From contig CM076146.1 of NCBI GenBank assembly GCA_038025085.1, positions 16,962,001-17,026,000 on the forward strand: DNA of 64,000 nt. The letters run 5' to 3'. This stretch comes from Tetragonia tetragonoides. Its lineage: Eukaryota > Streptophyta > Magnoliopsida > Caryophyllales > Aizoaceae. How positions within the stretch are numbered: the first letter of the stretch is position 1; each line of letters begins with the position of its first letter. A model generated the notes under the pieces. That model was not told the origin of the DNA. It was given only the letters and a program-made list of their open reading frames with translations, and searched no databases. The translations under genes and the position numbers were made by a program. This document shows positions 45,664 through 57,775 of this stretch, one piece after another.

Positions 45664-45874
45664 CTCATTTTAAAGGATATTTCGTACTCGTTTCAACGGT
45701 GTAAGAAAATTAATTTCTTAAGCAGTGAAACTAAGGTTATAGGATTTTTAAAATTATCTAATAGTCTACTTTTTGATGATTTAGGAAAGTATATCTTTAG
45801 TATATATTCTAAAACCTCTAATTAATAGTGTACTCTTTAAGGATGTAGGAAAGTACAACTTTAGTATATACTAG
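45664..45874. repeat. Direct repeat, copy 1 (~211 bp)
   Basis: Begins TCTCATTTTAAAGGATATTT and ends GTACAACTTTAGTATATA. It is matched by 46814-47025 with scattered changes. Confidence 0.75.
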
Positions 45875-46813
45875 GTGGATGCCCGTGAGTATGCCCGTAC
45901 GTTGCACGGACTGTGTTTATATAATAAAACTAATATAACGTGATTATTAATCTCAACAAAAAAACAAAGTGTAATTGTCACTTATGAAAAACTATTAGTA
46001 ATATATGGATAAATATTTATATAATCCATTTAATATCATGAATGTTATATAATAAGATTACTATGATTTTATAGGGCATCTTATCTAATTTAAACTCTTA
46101 TCATCAATTTCAATTAACTATTAATTAACTCATCTCATATGTTAAATGATCCAAGAGGTAATAGTTTCCAAGTCTTTCTATGCTTGATGTTGGTACCCCA
46201 ATACTCTTATGTTGATATAAGTGTACAACAAACATTCCAAAGATATGATCCTTTTTTTATGGTAAAATCAGTTTAAATGTCTAATGTATACATAACTACG
46301 TATACTTTTCAAAAAATAAAGAAGTTTTAGACGTAGACCTTAGAATAGCAAAAACATATTTCAATGCTTGCTTGTTTTTTCAAAGTTATATATGGTCAAA
46401 GTACTACAAAAAGTCCAATATAATTTTATTTGTGGTCCGTAGGGAGTACATTAATAATTATAAAGTTGAAGGGAACATAAATTTGAACCCTAAAATAACA
46501 TGGGGGATCAGTATAATACGTACAGTTATATTAACTCCGTTATAGAATTATACGTGATAATGGTAAAGTTTCCTATTAAAAATTGGATCTGAAATCGTTT
46601 TAGATTCATCGTTTATTTCTTTATTCTGCACATACTCCTTTTTACTATATTTTAACTTGAGATTGTTTTTTAAATTTTTATAACTAATACACATATATTT
46701 TCTCTTATTTTTACATGCAACTCTTTAGTTGTGTCAGCTTGTCAAGCTAATTACTGATTACCTTTTTAGGTGGACGCATCTAATGTTGTAAATCAATAGA
46801 ACATACTACAAAG
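45875..46813. mobile_element. Possible Helitron-like insert between direct repeats
   Basis: CTAGGTGGATGCCCGTGAGT and GCCCGTACGTTGCACGGACT just inside the left edge resemble the CTAG end and adjacent hairpin of a plant Helitron on the minus strand. No protein and no clear other end are seen. Confidence 0.3.
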
Positions 46814-47025
46814 TAGTCTCATTTTAAAGGATATTTCGTACTCGTTCCAATGGTGTAAGCAATTTAATTTCTTAAGCGGTGAAACTAAAGTTACATGATT
46901 TTTAAAATCTAATAGTCTACTCTTTTAATGATTTAGGAAAGTACAACTTTAGTATATATTCTAAAACCTCTAATTAATAGTAACTCTTTAAGGATTTAGG
47001 AAAGTACAACTTTAGTATATATTCT
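46814..47025. repeat. Direct repeat, copy 2
   Basis: Partner of 45664-45874. It is followed by two further GGTGGACG(C/A)CTCCAATG phrases (about 47090 and 47199). Confidence 0.75.
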
Positions 47026-47240
47026 ATACCAAAACATATATTTCTATTTTATATTTATTTTAAAATTTTATTACAATGGCTCGCTTAGGTGGACGCCTCC
47101 AATGCTGTCAGAAAATGCCTCTAATATTTAGATATTATGATTCTATACTGCAACTTTTTTTTCATATTAATTGTACAATTATTACAATGGGGCGCTTAGG
47201 TGGACGACTCCAATGTTGTCTAATATATAGATATTATGAT

Positions 47241-48236
47241 CGGTTTATCTAACATATGCACTTGGTGCATATGATAAAGCTCAATTAATGCTAAAATTTT
47301 CCTTAGCTATCTAATGATAAGTAATTGTGTTCCCACATATAATTTTTAACTACGAAATTTACCCTTACCCAACTAAAGTAATACTCACCCCCTCATTTCT
47401 CTCTCTCTTCATTTCCCAATAACTACTGAGCGTGATTAATTTTCATCCCCCAATTTCTCCCTCCTCCTTTTCAAACTCAACCTTCATCTTCACCCCTTTC
47501 TCCACTACCGCCACCATCTGTTTATCACCCACCACCATCAACTTCATCTATTTAACTGTCTCCCCTTAAACCAGATGGGCTCCAAGACCCACACCACCAC
47601 AACCGCCAGTCACCACGACCCACACCACCACAACCAGATGGGCTCCAACACCCACACCACCACTACTTTACTCTTTTTTTTTAACGTTAGATTTTTAAGG
47701 TTCACCCTTTCTTTATAGGGCTTTCTATAGATCCAAAATCGCCGAAAAGTGGCGTTAATGGTGGAAACATAAAAAGAAAAAGAAAAAGGCGCTCATGGTG
47801 ATGGATGGTAGGGATGAACTTTGTTGCCGGAATATCTTGAAAGAGCACTTGGTGATGGTGATGGTGGTTTGTGAATAATTGAATATGAGGCTCCTTGGTG
47901 GTGTCCGGGGACGCTAGTGGTGGTGTTGCCAAAAACAATTGTAGTCATGGTGGTTAAGAGTGGGGAATCACGTTGCCAAAAAAAGACATTGAAAGGTCAT
48001 GGTGTTTTTTTTTTTCATTGGGCAAATTGATGGTAGTAAAGTTTATTTTTTGTTTTTTTTTCTTTCTTTAAGGTGTATAGGGGTACTTTTGGAATTGCAT
48101 TTGAAGGATGAATAGCTGTAATTCAATGCATTTGCGTTTAGCAATGAAAATTTAAGATAATCTGGTATATTTATAGAATCTTGAGGTTAATAAATACTAC
48201 TTATCATATGCACTAGTGCATACGTTAGCCGGACCG
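47241..48236. mobile_element. Mutator-like non-autonomous element, 996 bp, 9-bp TSD
   Basis: The left end is CGGTTTATCTAACATATGCA. The right end in reverse complement is CGGTCCGGCTAACGTATGCA, and both continue into C(T)NNGTGCATATGATAA, giving TIRs of about 36 bp. Perfect 9-bp duplications TATTATGAT lie at 47232-47240 and 48237-48245, the length typical of Mutator-like elements. The interior has a Pro/His-codon-rich CACCACCACAACC stretch with a short duplication (near 47572 and 47634) but no transposase. Confidence 0.82.
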
Positions 48237-48273
48237 TATTATGATTATGATATGTGATGTATTCATAATTAGA

Positions 48274-48615
48274 GCTGGCAAAACCCGACCCATCCTGAGA
48301 TAACCGATCCGATCCGTCCGATATCAGACCCGCCTGATACCCAAAATTGTATCAATTATCATTATCTGAAACCGACCCGACCTGGTCCATTCTGAGACCC
48401 GACAACACCCGTTCTCCGACTTGACCCGAAAATTGACATTAGCTTAAACTTGAATCAATCCGACCCGACCCGAGTTGACCCGTAACCCGACATCAGCATA
48501 AACCTGAATCAATCCGACCCGACCCAACCAAACCCAATCATTCTTTTGACCCGAAATAACCCGAACCCGTAATAACCCGGAACCAAAAAAACCCGACCCA
48601 ATACGCCCGATTACT
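48274..48615. repeat. Degenerate ACCCG-rich repeats
   Basis: Dozens of GACCCGACCC, AACCCGA and ATCCGACCCGACCC units are interspersed with short unique sequence. No coding frame is present. Confidence 0.85.
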
Positions 48616-48892
48616 ACCTCTATTCATAATAGTAGAAGTAGTTACCTTTGTCGCCTCGAAATAAAAATAAAAAAGTAAATAACCTATGTCATAATTAGTA
48701 AACTTTATTTTGTAGTAACGACATTAGATAATAAAAAGTAAACAAACTTTAATAAAGATATATATAGGAACAACGGATATAATAAATGGTTAAATGAATT
48801 TAAATGATCGCCATTAGAAATTAGTTATAGAATAGAATTCTAAAAGTGAAGTTTGATGAAAAAAAAATGAACAATTGTGAATCAACTCAGGT

Positions 48893-48898
48893 CACGTG
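48893..48898 (+). promoter_or_regulatory. G-box (CACGTG) upstream of gene B
   Basis: CACGTG in the context AGGTCACGTGTAAATTGGAC, about 195 bp before the first ATG. Gene A has TGGTCACGTGTTGAATGTAC at a similar distance. Confidence 0.4.
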
Positions 48899-50040
48899 TA
48901 AATTGGACCGCCCTTGAACCCCAATAGGCAATAGCATACTTAAGCAATTAAAACATTTGAAGGAAGAAGTTTGGATGAAGTTTGAGAGGAGTTCCACTCA
49001 AATTCCCCAAAAAGACATCCTTCCCCTCCTTCCCACCAGGCCACCATCCAAGCTACAGTGGAAGTGAAGCTGTCGGTGACGGAGAACAAACAATGGTGAG
49101 TGAAATCATCTGTGTAAAATAATTTCGATTTCTTTCCATTATTTTTTAATTACTCGATTGTTTGGATTATTGTTCCTACATTTTTCTTTGTTAATGTAAG
49201 AGGTTCTAGATTGCAAAAGTGGAAAGGAAGAACCCACACAAGGGGTCTTTTAGTTTCCAAAAATGGTCCATGCTTTTGAAATGGTTAACTGTGAGAAAAC
49301 CTGCTGTTTTCTAAAGATCCTAAATTGTAGATTACTTAATTTTTGAAATCATCTGGTTAAAAATATCAATTGTTCCGAAAGTTTTGGGATTCTGCTCTTA
49401 TTCTATTGAACCACCCTTCCGTGAATGTAGAGAGTTTGAGTTAATAATGAATTCATGTATTTGTAGATCTGTGGTGTATACACGTTTGGTATAAATAATT
49501 TGTAGGATTTCTCCATTCCCTATATATCTCCATTCTTTTTATATCTCCCATGTAGTGCATGTTTAGCAGTGAAGTGTTTTGTTATGTTTTGTTTTGTTTT
49601 GTTGGAACTTTTCATGATCAGATGGTGGAATAAGCATAGCAAATGATTATTTCATTAACTATTCTACCACAGTTACATTTCGATTTCGATTGTTATGAGT
49701 CTTATTATGATGTAAAGGATGAGATAATCGATATAGTAAGGGAATATGATGAAGGAGGACCGCTAACAGCAGAGGTAAGAATCTTTTTTTTATATACAAG
49801 ATTATTACGGATACAATTAGCCTTTACAATGCGTCGGGTAATGTCATGTTTCCTGTTTGTTTTCTGTATATTATAATATAAATACACTAATACAGGACCC
49901 TCTTGTGGAAGGAGTATTCGACGATCAGGTTAGAAATGATGTGTTTCACATGGAAACCTAATTTACAATTTTTGGATCTGTTTTTACTCTTGGCACATCC
50001 ATATAATTATTATCTATGGAATTGACGAATTCAAATGTAG

Positions 50041-50926
50041 GTGAATGTTTTTCAGCCCCCTGCCGCTGATGAGGGGTTAGAGAATCCTCAAGTGGAGCCA
50101 GAAAACCATGCAGTGGTACATGAACAACCAGATAAAACTCCCACAAATCCTTCCACCCTTATTAAAACTACTGATTGTCCACCAACACGTAAAGAATCCA
50201 GTAGTGACGTACATGTAGAAACTGATTTATTTTTATTATGGGCCAAGCCATAGAAAACATTTTGTAAAATTGCATTTGAAGATTTCTAAACTTGGTGAAC
50301 TATTTCCAGCCATCTGATTCAGCTGATGTCTTAGACAAGACTAGAGTAGAGCTAAAAAATCATGGAATGATAGATGAACATCCACCTGATAATCCTACAA
50401 TCCCTCCAACCCTTGTTGGAGCTCCTGAATGTACATCTAAACCTGAAGAAAAAGTTAGTGAGGTACATATATAGAAGCTGACAGAAACTGATGTGTGTTG
50501 CATATGGGCACAGCCATATATTTGGTATATGTTTTAATTGCATTTTGAGATTTGTAATGTTGGTGAATGATTTACAGGCATACTACTCAGCTTTTGACCT
50601 AGACAAGCGTATCTTGGAGCCACACAACTATGGAATGGTACGTGAACATGAAGTTGAAACTCGTACAAGCCTTCCCACCCGTGTTGCAACTAAAGAAACC
50701 CCTAGTGTGATTAATATGGGCACAACCATATAATTATAATAAAATTCCAATTGAGGATTTCTAATGTTGGTGAAAATCAATTTCAGCCACCTTTTTCACT
50801 TGTGAGTTACTGGAGCCACAAAACCATGGAACGGATCCTGAAGAACCAGCTGAAACACCTACAAACCCTTCCACCATGGATGGAAATTCTCAATGTACAC
50901 CTATAGCTAAAGGGACGTCCCTTGAG
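50041..50926 (+). repeat. Gene B tandem exon-intron array, four units
   Basis: Exons start at 50041, 50310, 50578 and 50787. The first two are 168 and 153 nt (phase 0) and end at a GTACAT donor. Shared motifs are VEPENHAVVHEQP / VELKNHGMIDEHP / LEPHNYGMVREHE / LEPQNHGTDPEEP. The introns also align (ATGGGC-CA-GCCATA; GGTGAA). The third unit has lost its GTACAT donor. The fourth is shortened to 140 nt and its frame is shifted at its start. Confidence 0.82.
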
Positions 50927-52265
50927 GTACATACCGAAAAGGAGTGGTGAAGGTTCTCCTGCTACTTGTGCTGACGAATCAGCACCTGATAATGGGCCAC
51001 CCACTGAGCCACAAAATGATGGGCCACAAACTAAGCCACAAAATGTTGTGCCAGCAACTGAGCCACAAAATGATGGGCCACAAACTGAGCCGCAAGGTCC
51101 TGTCCCTACTGTTGCTGTGGGAGAGTCAGCTGAGGTATTTAAACTAGCTAGTGTATATCTTGTCCGTGGGGTAGTATTTTTGTTTTAATATAAGGCCGAT
51201 ATTATGGCAAACTTGTTATCATGAAGTGTTATCCTTGAAACTATGGTTTAAATGCATAGGATGAAAAATATCCGTGCAAGTCAAACCCGGGATATGTCAG
51301 TTAAAGCATACAAGGATTGGTTCTCAAAACTTTCTGTAGCCACACGCGTTGAGGTACATCTGCTTTATTGATGGTTCGTTGGTTTGCCGGATAACGAGGG
51401 AAAGTTAAGGGGATACTATAATTTAAAGAAGCACAAAATGATTATTCGTAACAATCATAGAATTTCATTTATACTAGTACTTAAATCTGATGTGTTATAT
51501 AATATATATTCATTTTCCATTGACTGTGCCTGCTAATTAAACAATAATGTTTCGTTGTTTCTAGATAAGTAGTGATCAGCCAAAGGAACTACAGCAAGAG
51601 AAGGTGGATGAGGCAGAAGCAAAAAATGAAAAGGTACATGATTTACTTGATGTTTGTTTTTTCTTTTTAGACCTCCCGGAGAAAATATCATTAATAGCGG
51701 GCTCATCGCAGCTGTAAGTTTATATGTATGGTGCATATTGTAAGGGCAGTAATACATACATAAATTTATTTGGGTGTAAGCTTCAGGTTTCATACTACAG
51801 TCCTTTAATACCTATTAAATGTCAGGATAAAGAATAATATGGAATGGATTATCATTGTAAGACACGTATTATTATCATTGATTGGAATTTGACTATTAGA
51901 TAGAAGGACAAGTTTGGATTGATAAAATAATGTCAACTCATTACGTAGGATGATCACAGGTGGTTTGTTCTTGCAGACAAATGATCGGGGTATACACAAA
52001 TAGGAGGTTGTTGTTGGGTTGATATGCGACGGTCATTATACTCCAGGAGTAAAAGGAAGAGGGGAGAGGAAGTTCTAAAAAAGACTCTTTGAATGAAAAA
52101 GACAAGGTAGTGACCCCAAACGAGGTAGGGGGTCGAAAAGGGAAGAGAGGAAGACCAGTGGTGCCTAGGCCATCATGCCATTATGTAATAAAGTCCTCGT
52201 AAATTTTTTTTCTTTTGGTCACAAAATACAATGTATATTACCTAATACATTTTCTTTTTGATGTA

Positions 52266-52900
52266 GGGAAGCCCAACAGTCCGCTGTGACCCGGAGAAGG
52301 TCGTACAGCTTGTTGAAAGTCTCACCGATGAACAAAAGAGTTGGTTGACAGATACGGGATTTGAGCACTTCTTGGATTTCGACGTTGGGACCGTCAACAA
52401 GGTCCACTCTCACTGGTTAAGCAAGAGGTTTGACAAAGACACTTGCGTACTAACGTTGACAGAGGAAGATGAACCAGGCGGTCCTAAGAAGTTCGAGATA
52501 ACGCCTTATATGATTGGGTGGCTTTTTGGGATACCGGCATCTGTAAACGCTAAGGTTGTCCCTGTTGCTAAAGCCACCGACCCTACGGTGTTGAAATTGA
52601 AAGAAGAGTACGACAACAAAGGTGGGATAGATGAGTTAACTGTCCAAAAGAAGTGCGCGGGTGAGCGTGAGGATAGGATCAAGTTCTTAAGGAACTTTGT
52701 TTTCTATTGCCTTGGAAACATTCTCTGCCATACAACAAGCTCATGGTTCAGCCCACAACATCTACAAGCCCTGACTCCGAATGTGCTACATAATTTGGAA
52801 CACTTCAACTGGGGTCAATATGTACTTGATTGGATGTGTGAATTCAAGAAGAAGAGGTACGAAAAAAGTTCAGGAGAATCTGGATCTGCTCTTCTCTGGA
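52266..52900 (+). CDS. Gene B conserved domain exon (same domain as gene A)
   Basis: After a TGTAG acceptor the exon reads GSPTVRCDPEKVVQLVESLT, LSKRFDKDTCVLTL, FEITPYMIGWLFGIPAS, EEYDNKGGIDELTVQKKC, KFLRNFVFYCLGNILCHTT and FNWGQYVLDWMCEF. It is open throughout and aligns with 33392-34027 residue by residue without large gaps. The acceptor and phase are intact here, which identifies gene A's copy as the damaged one. Function unknown. Confidence 0.72.
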
Positions 52901-54160
52901 CTGTAAGATTTCTATCTGAAACCCTTAGTTATTGTTGAAGTACGCTTGTGCGTCTAAGCTTCGAAAAGAATATGTCGTCTCATAAAATTCGGCCCGTGTC
53001 ATTGTAGATTCTGTATGCGGACAGACTAGAATATGTTAAGGGTGGAATGAGGTGGGAACTTAAAAGGCCAAGGATTTGGGCATTGGGTCCTAAGGAATTG
53101 AAAAACGCAATCAAAAGGGACACTAGGCCTGATGGGAGATTTGGCTCTTTACAGGTGCATCAGAGCTTTCTAATATTTTTCACAACCATGATTATTTTAC
53201 GTTTTACACCTTTATTTGTCAATTTATGTTTTACACCTTTTTTAGTCAATTCATCATATTTTAAGAAAATGTACGGCCTATATGATTAGGATTGTTCGTG
53301 TTTGTCAATTCATGAGTTAGGACCTTGTATAGAGTGGTTTTTGCATGATGTTTGAGAATCGACTGTTCATATTACACAACTATTGATCAACTCCATTTAT
53401 CGTTGTTACTAGATATTTAGTTAATTCCCTGTCTCAGATTGTTGATGAAGTGCAATATGGGTGCCCATATCCCACTAAAAGTTTAGAGGTTGAACCTGTG
53501 TTTGTCAAAACAGTAAGACCAAGCTTAGTCACTATGGAAACACAAGAAATGGAGGAGGAGGAACAAAATAGGGTACGCTGTTTATTTTGTAGTGAAAATT
53601 TATGATCGAATAAACGCAACGAAACTAATATGCCCGGCCATGTCACTTGTGCAGGTGTTCCCGGAAAATGTAGTTCGCCACTAGATTTGGAAGGTGCAAC
53701 AAGGATAACCACAAGGTTGCGAACATTGAAGACAAAGGCGACCGAAGTTGTTGGGAAACAAACTGAAGATGAGGACAAAGAAGAGCCACATAATAAGACG
53801 TTATCCATCTCTGAGGAACGTGAAAGTCATGAGCAACATTCAATGGACATGGCTGCCTCTATTCGACAACAGGCCAATAACCAGGAGTCCTCGTCTGTTG
53901 AGGATGTCAACGAGGACGACAATACCATATGACTTTGGTGTTTTCGGCTTACTTGGATGGGAGTTTATTGAGGTATCATATGACTTTCACTTTTCTTTTC
54001 TTTGTATTTTCTAATTTCGATGTAATTCTAGTTAGTTGTTTATGTAAATGATTATGTCTCCAGCATGTCGACGCAAAGCGCATTCAACCAATTCGAGAAG
54101 CTTGGCTGCTTACCTGATATGCAATACCTTGAACATGAGGTCTAGGAAAGTACTTAAGAA

Positions 54161-54795
54161 GGCGTTAGAAGTCATCGGAGGTTACCTTGAACATTCACAT
54201 GTAATACTTTGTTACCAAATCTGATTTGAGTGAATGTGGTTGTTCCCTCATTAAACATTTCTATCATGTTTATTGTGTAACATTGACACACTGTTGCAAT
54301 TGGTATTGTGAGGAGATATTTTAGAGACATGCATTTTGTTAAGGCCCTACTGTACCTAGGGACTCCTTTCTTCCATTTCATGATGCATTGTTCCTATGAA
54401 AATGGTCAAACAAGAACAAACAAAAGGCTTTAAACAGAATAATCGTGTGAATGTAGTTAGAATTTGGAGCTTTTTTCCACAGTAATTAAACAAACTCCAA
54501 CATCCTTGTCCCCTTATATTTCCCTTATGTTCAAAGGTTTTTTCTCTCTCATCCGAAAATTGCACTAAATGCACTCCGCTTCTTTTCCTTTGCTCTTCAT
54601 TTTCTCTCTCTGAAATATCGCTCCCTCTCTCCCTCCTCTCACATTCTCTCCTCTACATCAAAGCAAGAACAATGGCTGCGTAGGATTTTCGCTCATCGAA
54701 ATCGAAATCCAAAGGCGCAATCATCATCTGGGTTCTCCCTTCTCCCTAACGGCATGCGAATAGGGTTTGTGTCCTTTTTATTTATTTATTTTGGC
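54161..54795. other. Spacer with a pyrimidine-rich stretch
   Basis: TCTCTCTC-rich sequence at about 54597-54660 resembles a 5' leader, but the ATG near 54671 meets a stop after two codons (ATGGCTGCGTAG). It may be a dead gene start. Nothing else is recognisable. Confidence 0.4.
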
Positions 54796-55663
54796 TGTGT
54801 AAGGACCTGGGATTTTCGTCCAATCCAACGTTATTGGTTTCCACGGAGTATGTCCTTATAGAAAATTTGTAAGCTGAGGGTTTAGATAAGTTCAAGGAAC
54901 CGTCGAGTTAGAAAAACTTTTGTAAGGACTTGAATTGAATAAAAAACATGAAAGAGCGCGATAAGTGACAAACCGAAGGGAGAACCCAATAGCGCGATAA
55001 GTGAACTAATCATGTTTTTAGAAAGACTCCCACTCATATAGAACAAATGAGTACCCAAGAATAAAGGGTTCCGGAGCGAAGGTACGAGGTGGGAAGGTGT
55101 TAGGCACCCAACTCGCCCGTATTATGACGGCCTCTACTAACTCAAGTTTGCTTAATAATTTAAAGACATAATTCCCATGCAAAATCGGATTAACAACCTA
55201 GACTTAGACTATTAATTGGTTCATGACAAGCATCACAACATTTATTAATGACCCTTATTTAGACATGCATTCGTTTTGACAAGTTGGGCAGCACAACGGC
55301 TATACAGACAATATTTAGGAAACGATAAAAACATGTACTAGCATGATATATACATTATGACTACTAGAAAATAAACAATTAGGCAATTAATTTAATTTGA
55401 GCCCTCAGGAGTTAGTACCTGAACTATAGGCTATATTTGACAAAAATAGTAAAGGCAAGATCTCAAGTTTGGAAGAAAAAGGGAGAAGCTCAGAGTCAAT
55501 ACTACTGAGAATTGAGGTTGTCAACTGTAGACTGTGTGTTTTGAACTGAGGGAGGAGGGTTGTATTTATAGGCGTGGAGGACTAGGGTTGGACGGCTGAA
55601 TAGGAGCCAAAAATCGAATTGGGCTTGAAAAATGAGCCGAGCCAGAAGCAAGGTCAGGGCCGC

Positions 55664-57691
55664 TGTAATACCCCGAATATTTGAGTACTTTCCTAAAATG
55701 ATTAATTAATATATAATGTGATATATATTTAGTTTTTGGACTTATTTATGCATCTATTTATTAGATATATATTTAAGTGTTCTATTAGAAAAGGGTTTTG
55801 ATAAGTATTGGTTCCACCGCCTTCCTTCCCCTTATTTCTTTTGAATGAGAGCAAAACCCATCATCACCACCATTCTCTTTCTCACGCACGAAACCCACAC
55901 CATCACAACCATCTTCCCCCAACTTTCTCTCTCTCTTGCAAACGTTACTGCAGACACCAGAATTGTCCTGCTGAAGATCAAATTTTGCTGTATTCTCTCT
56001 CATTGTTCTGTTTCGCGTGAGCTTCCCCTGCCTTGCCTCTGTTTTGTGCTGCTGTCCACGACGTTTGCCATGGATTCCGGCGAGCCAAGCACCCCGAATG
56101 CGACTTGTTGATGGCCGATTGCTACCGTTCAGCCCAGTTCAACCCTTTTCGTGGGTTTGATTCCAGAAACCCTAAATCGCAAATTTATTGTTTCAATATC
56201 TGACTTTTAGTGTTTTGATTATTAAGTTCTAATTTGATTATATATGCATATATGCTAGATTTTAGATGATTAATTGGAGAGATTATGATGCATAATTGCT
56301 TGGGAGCTTGAAGTAGAGGTAACCCTTGCTATTCGGTTGGAGTTGGATGGTATTTCCCCTTTTTATGTGTAAATTAGATGTTTGACATGAATATTATGTG
56401 AATTGCTATCTGCTGAATTCTGATATTTTGATTATCTGATTATTGCTATTATCATGATATATGAATGAATGATTGTGGGAATGGCTTAATGTTTGTATGC
56501 TGAAATTCAGATTAGCTTTCTAAATCTGTAGGGCTTAAAGATAGTTTTTATATTATGGTTAGTTATGTATATTGGCAGAGGTATTGTTGAGCTAGATTTT
56601 TAGTGGTTAGCTTTGGTATACAGAGACCTAGAATGAGAACTATATGATGATTTGGGAAACCATGCCTTGTTGTGGATTGTTTACCTAGAATGGGTGTTTG
56701 CAATGAGTTGAGATTATAGCTTTTGATATGAGATTATGAGAACAATTATGACAAGTATATTGATCTTGGTTTGAGGATCATAAGTTATTAGCTACCTTAG
56801 TTCTAGACATGTGGGCAAATAGCCTAAGACGTTGACTCTTAGGTAATGAGCAATATTTTATGAAATGGTTACATGGTTATGAGTATTGGTCCGAGAGTGG
56901 ACTTTTGAGTGCCTGCCGGCTATGTTATGAGTTATGGGGCCTATGGCCAAAGTTATGAGAATGATTTTCTTTCTGCGGGCGCCAGTTCAATTCCCACATG
57001 GTCGAGGCTCGGAGCTAGTGACCGAGAGCGATTGGCACATACTTTTGGGAATTGAGTTATAGATGGTATGGAGACTACTTTGGCATTATGCGACTTTAAG
57101 GTCATAGTTGACCTGAGCTGATGCTTGATTATCTTTTTGTAGCTTTTTGATCTATATATCGAATTATGATTATATGTTTCGATAGAATGTTTGGTTACTC
57201 AGCAAAAGCTGATTGGTTGCTTTCTGTGTTACGTGTGTGTGGGTCCATTTTTCTTCAATGGTGGACCTATGATGAACCTATACGGAATTCGTTCGTATGG
57301 AGGAGTAGATTGGAGTAAGTTTTACAGGTTTATTGAAGATCACTACTAGATGATCGTTGTGAGCTGACCAGAACATTATTCTTTTTGCTTCTGATTATAT
57401 TAGTTGGATTAATTTAGCTGTAATTTGTAAAGCTTTAAAGTTTGTTGGTCTTTATTGAGTTTTGTAAGGTTTGCCTTGCACTCATTCTATGAGTGAGTGT
57501 GGCAGTGATGCTCTGGATTTGGTTAAAAGTCTTCCGCTGTACAGTTTGTTTTGGTTGTATTTTCTGTTTAAGCAGATTTATAGAATGTCGATAACTTGGG
57601 ATGTCTATTTACAAAGGAAGCACTGCCCGATTTTCGGCTCGAGTTTATCTATTTTTATTAATTTATTATTTAGAAAATCCGGGGTGTTACA
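55664..57691. mobile_element. Solo LTR, 2028 bp, 5-bp TSD GCCGC
   Basis: It begins TGTAATACCCCG and ends CGGGGTGTTACA, the same terminal signature as the LTR element at 14109. GCCGC is duplicated at 55659-55663 and 57692-57696. Removing the insert restores the palindrome GCCGCTAGCGGC. There is no internal region, primer site or coding sequence, as expected after recombination between two LTRs. Confidence 0.8.
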
Positions 57692-57775
57692 GCCGCTAGC
57701 GGCCCTGGGAATTTTGTCAGCGCGACTAGCGACGCTGGCCAGGGCCGTTGACGGCTGTCAGCTGCCAGCTGGATG
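57692..57775. repeat. GCCGCTAGCGGC palindrome cluster 1 (interrupted)
   Basis: With the five to eight bases left of the solo LTR it forms CAGGGCCGCTAGCGGCCCTG. Degenerate copies follow (GCGCGACTAGCGACGC, GGGCCGTTGACGGCTG, CAGCTGCCAGCTG). Confidence 0.75.

Larger units (their letters stand above)
49092..54160 (+). pseudogene. Gene B: paralogue of gene A with amplified exons, protease core missing
   Basis: The ATG at 49092 is followed at once by GTGAGT. Later exons include LHFDFDCYESYYDVKDEIID (49675-49777), DPLVEGVFDDQ, an amplified exon family (50041-50926), a TEPQNDGPQ-repeat exon (about 50950-51135), ISSDQPKELQQEKVDEAEAK (51564-51630), a basic region with an AT-hook-like KRGRPVVPRP (near 52150), the conserved domain exon (52266-52900), ILYADRLEYVKGGMRWELKR (53009-53153) and IVDEVQYGCPYPTKSLEVEP (53438-53572). 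Gene A has matching exons in the same order. The end of the last exon is recognisable at 54062-54160 (AACATGAGGTCTAGGAAAGT) but out of frame, and the C48 exons between are absent. Frame breaks in exon B4, near 51985 and near 53680 mark it as a pseudogene. Confidence 0.7.

Noticed and set aside
47702..47938. 78-aa minus-strand frame with a His run
   Set aside because: Produced by the CACCAC/ATGGTG-rich interior of the Mutator-like element.
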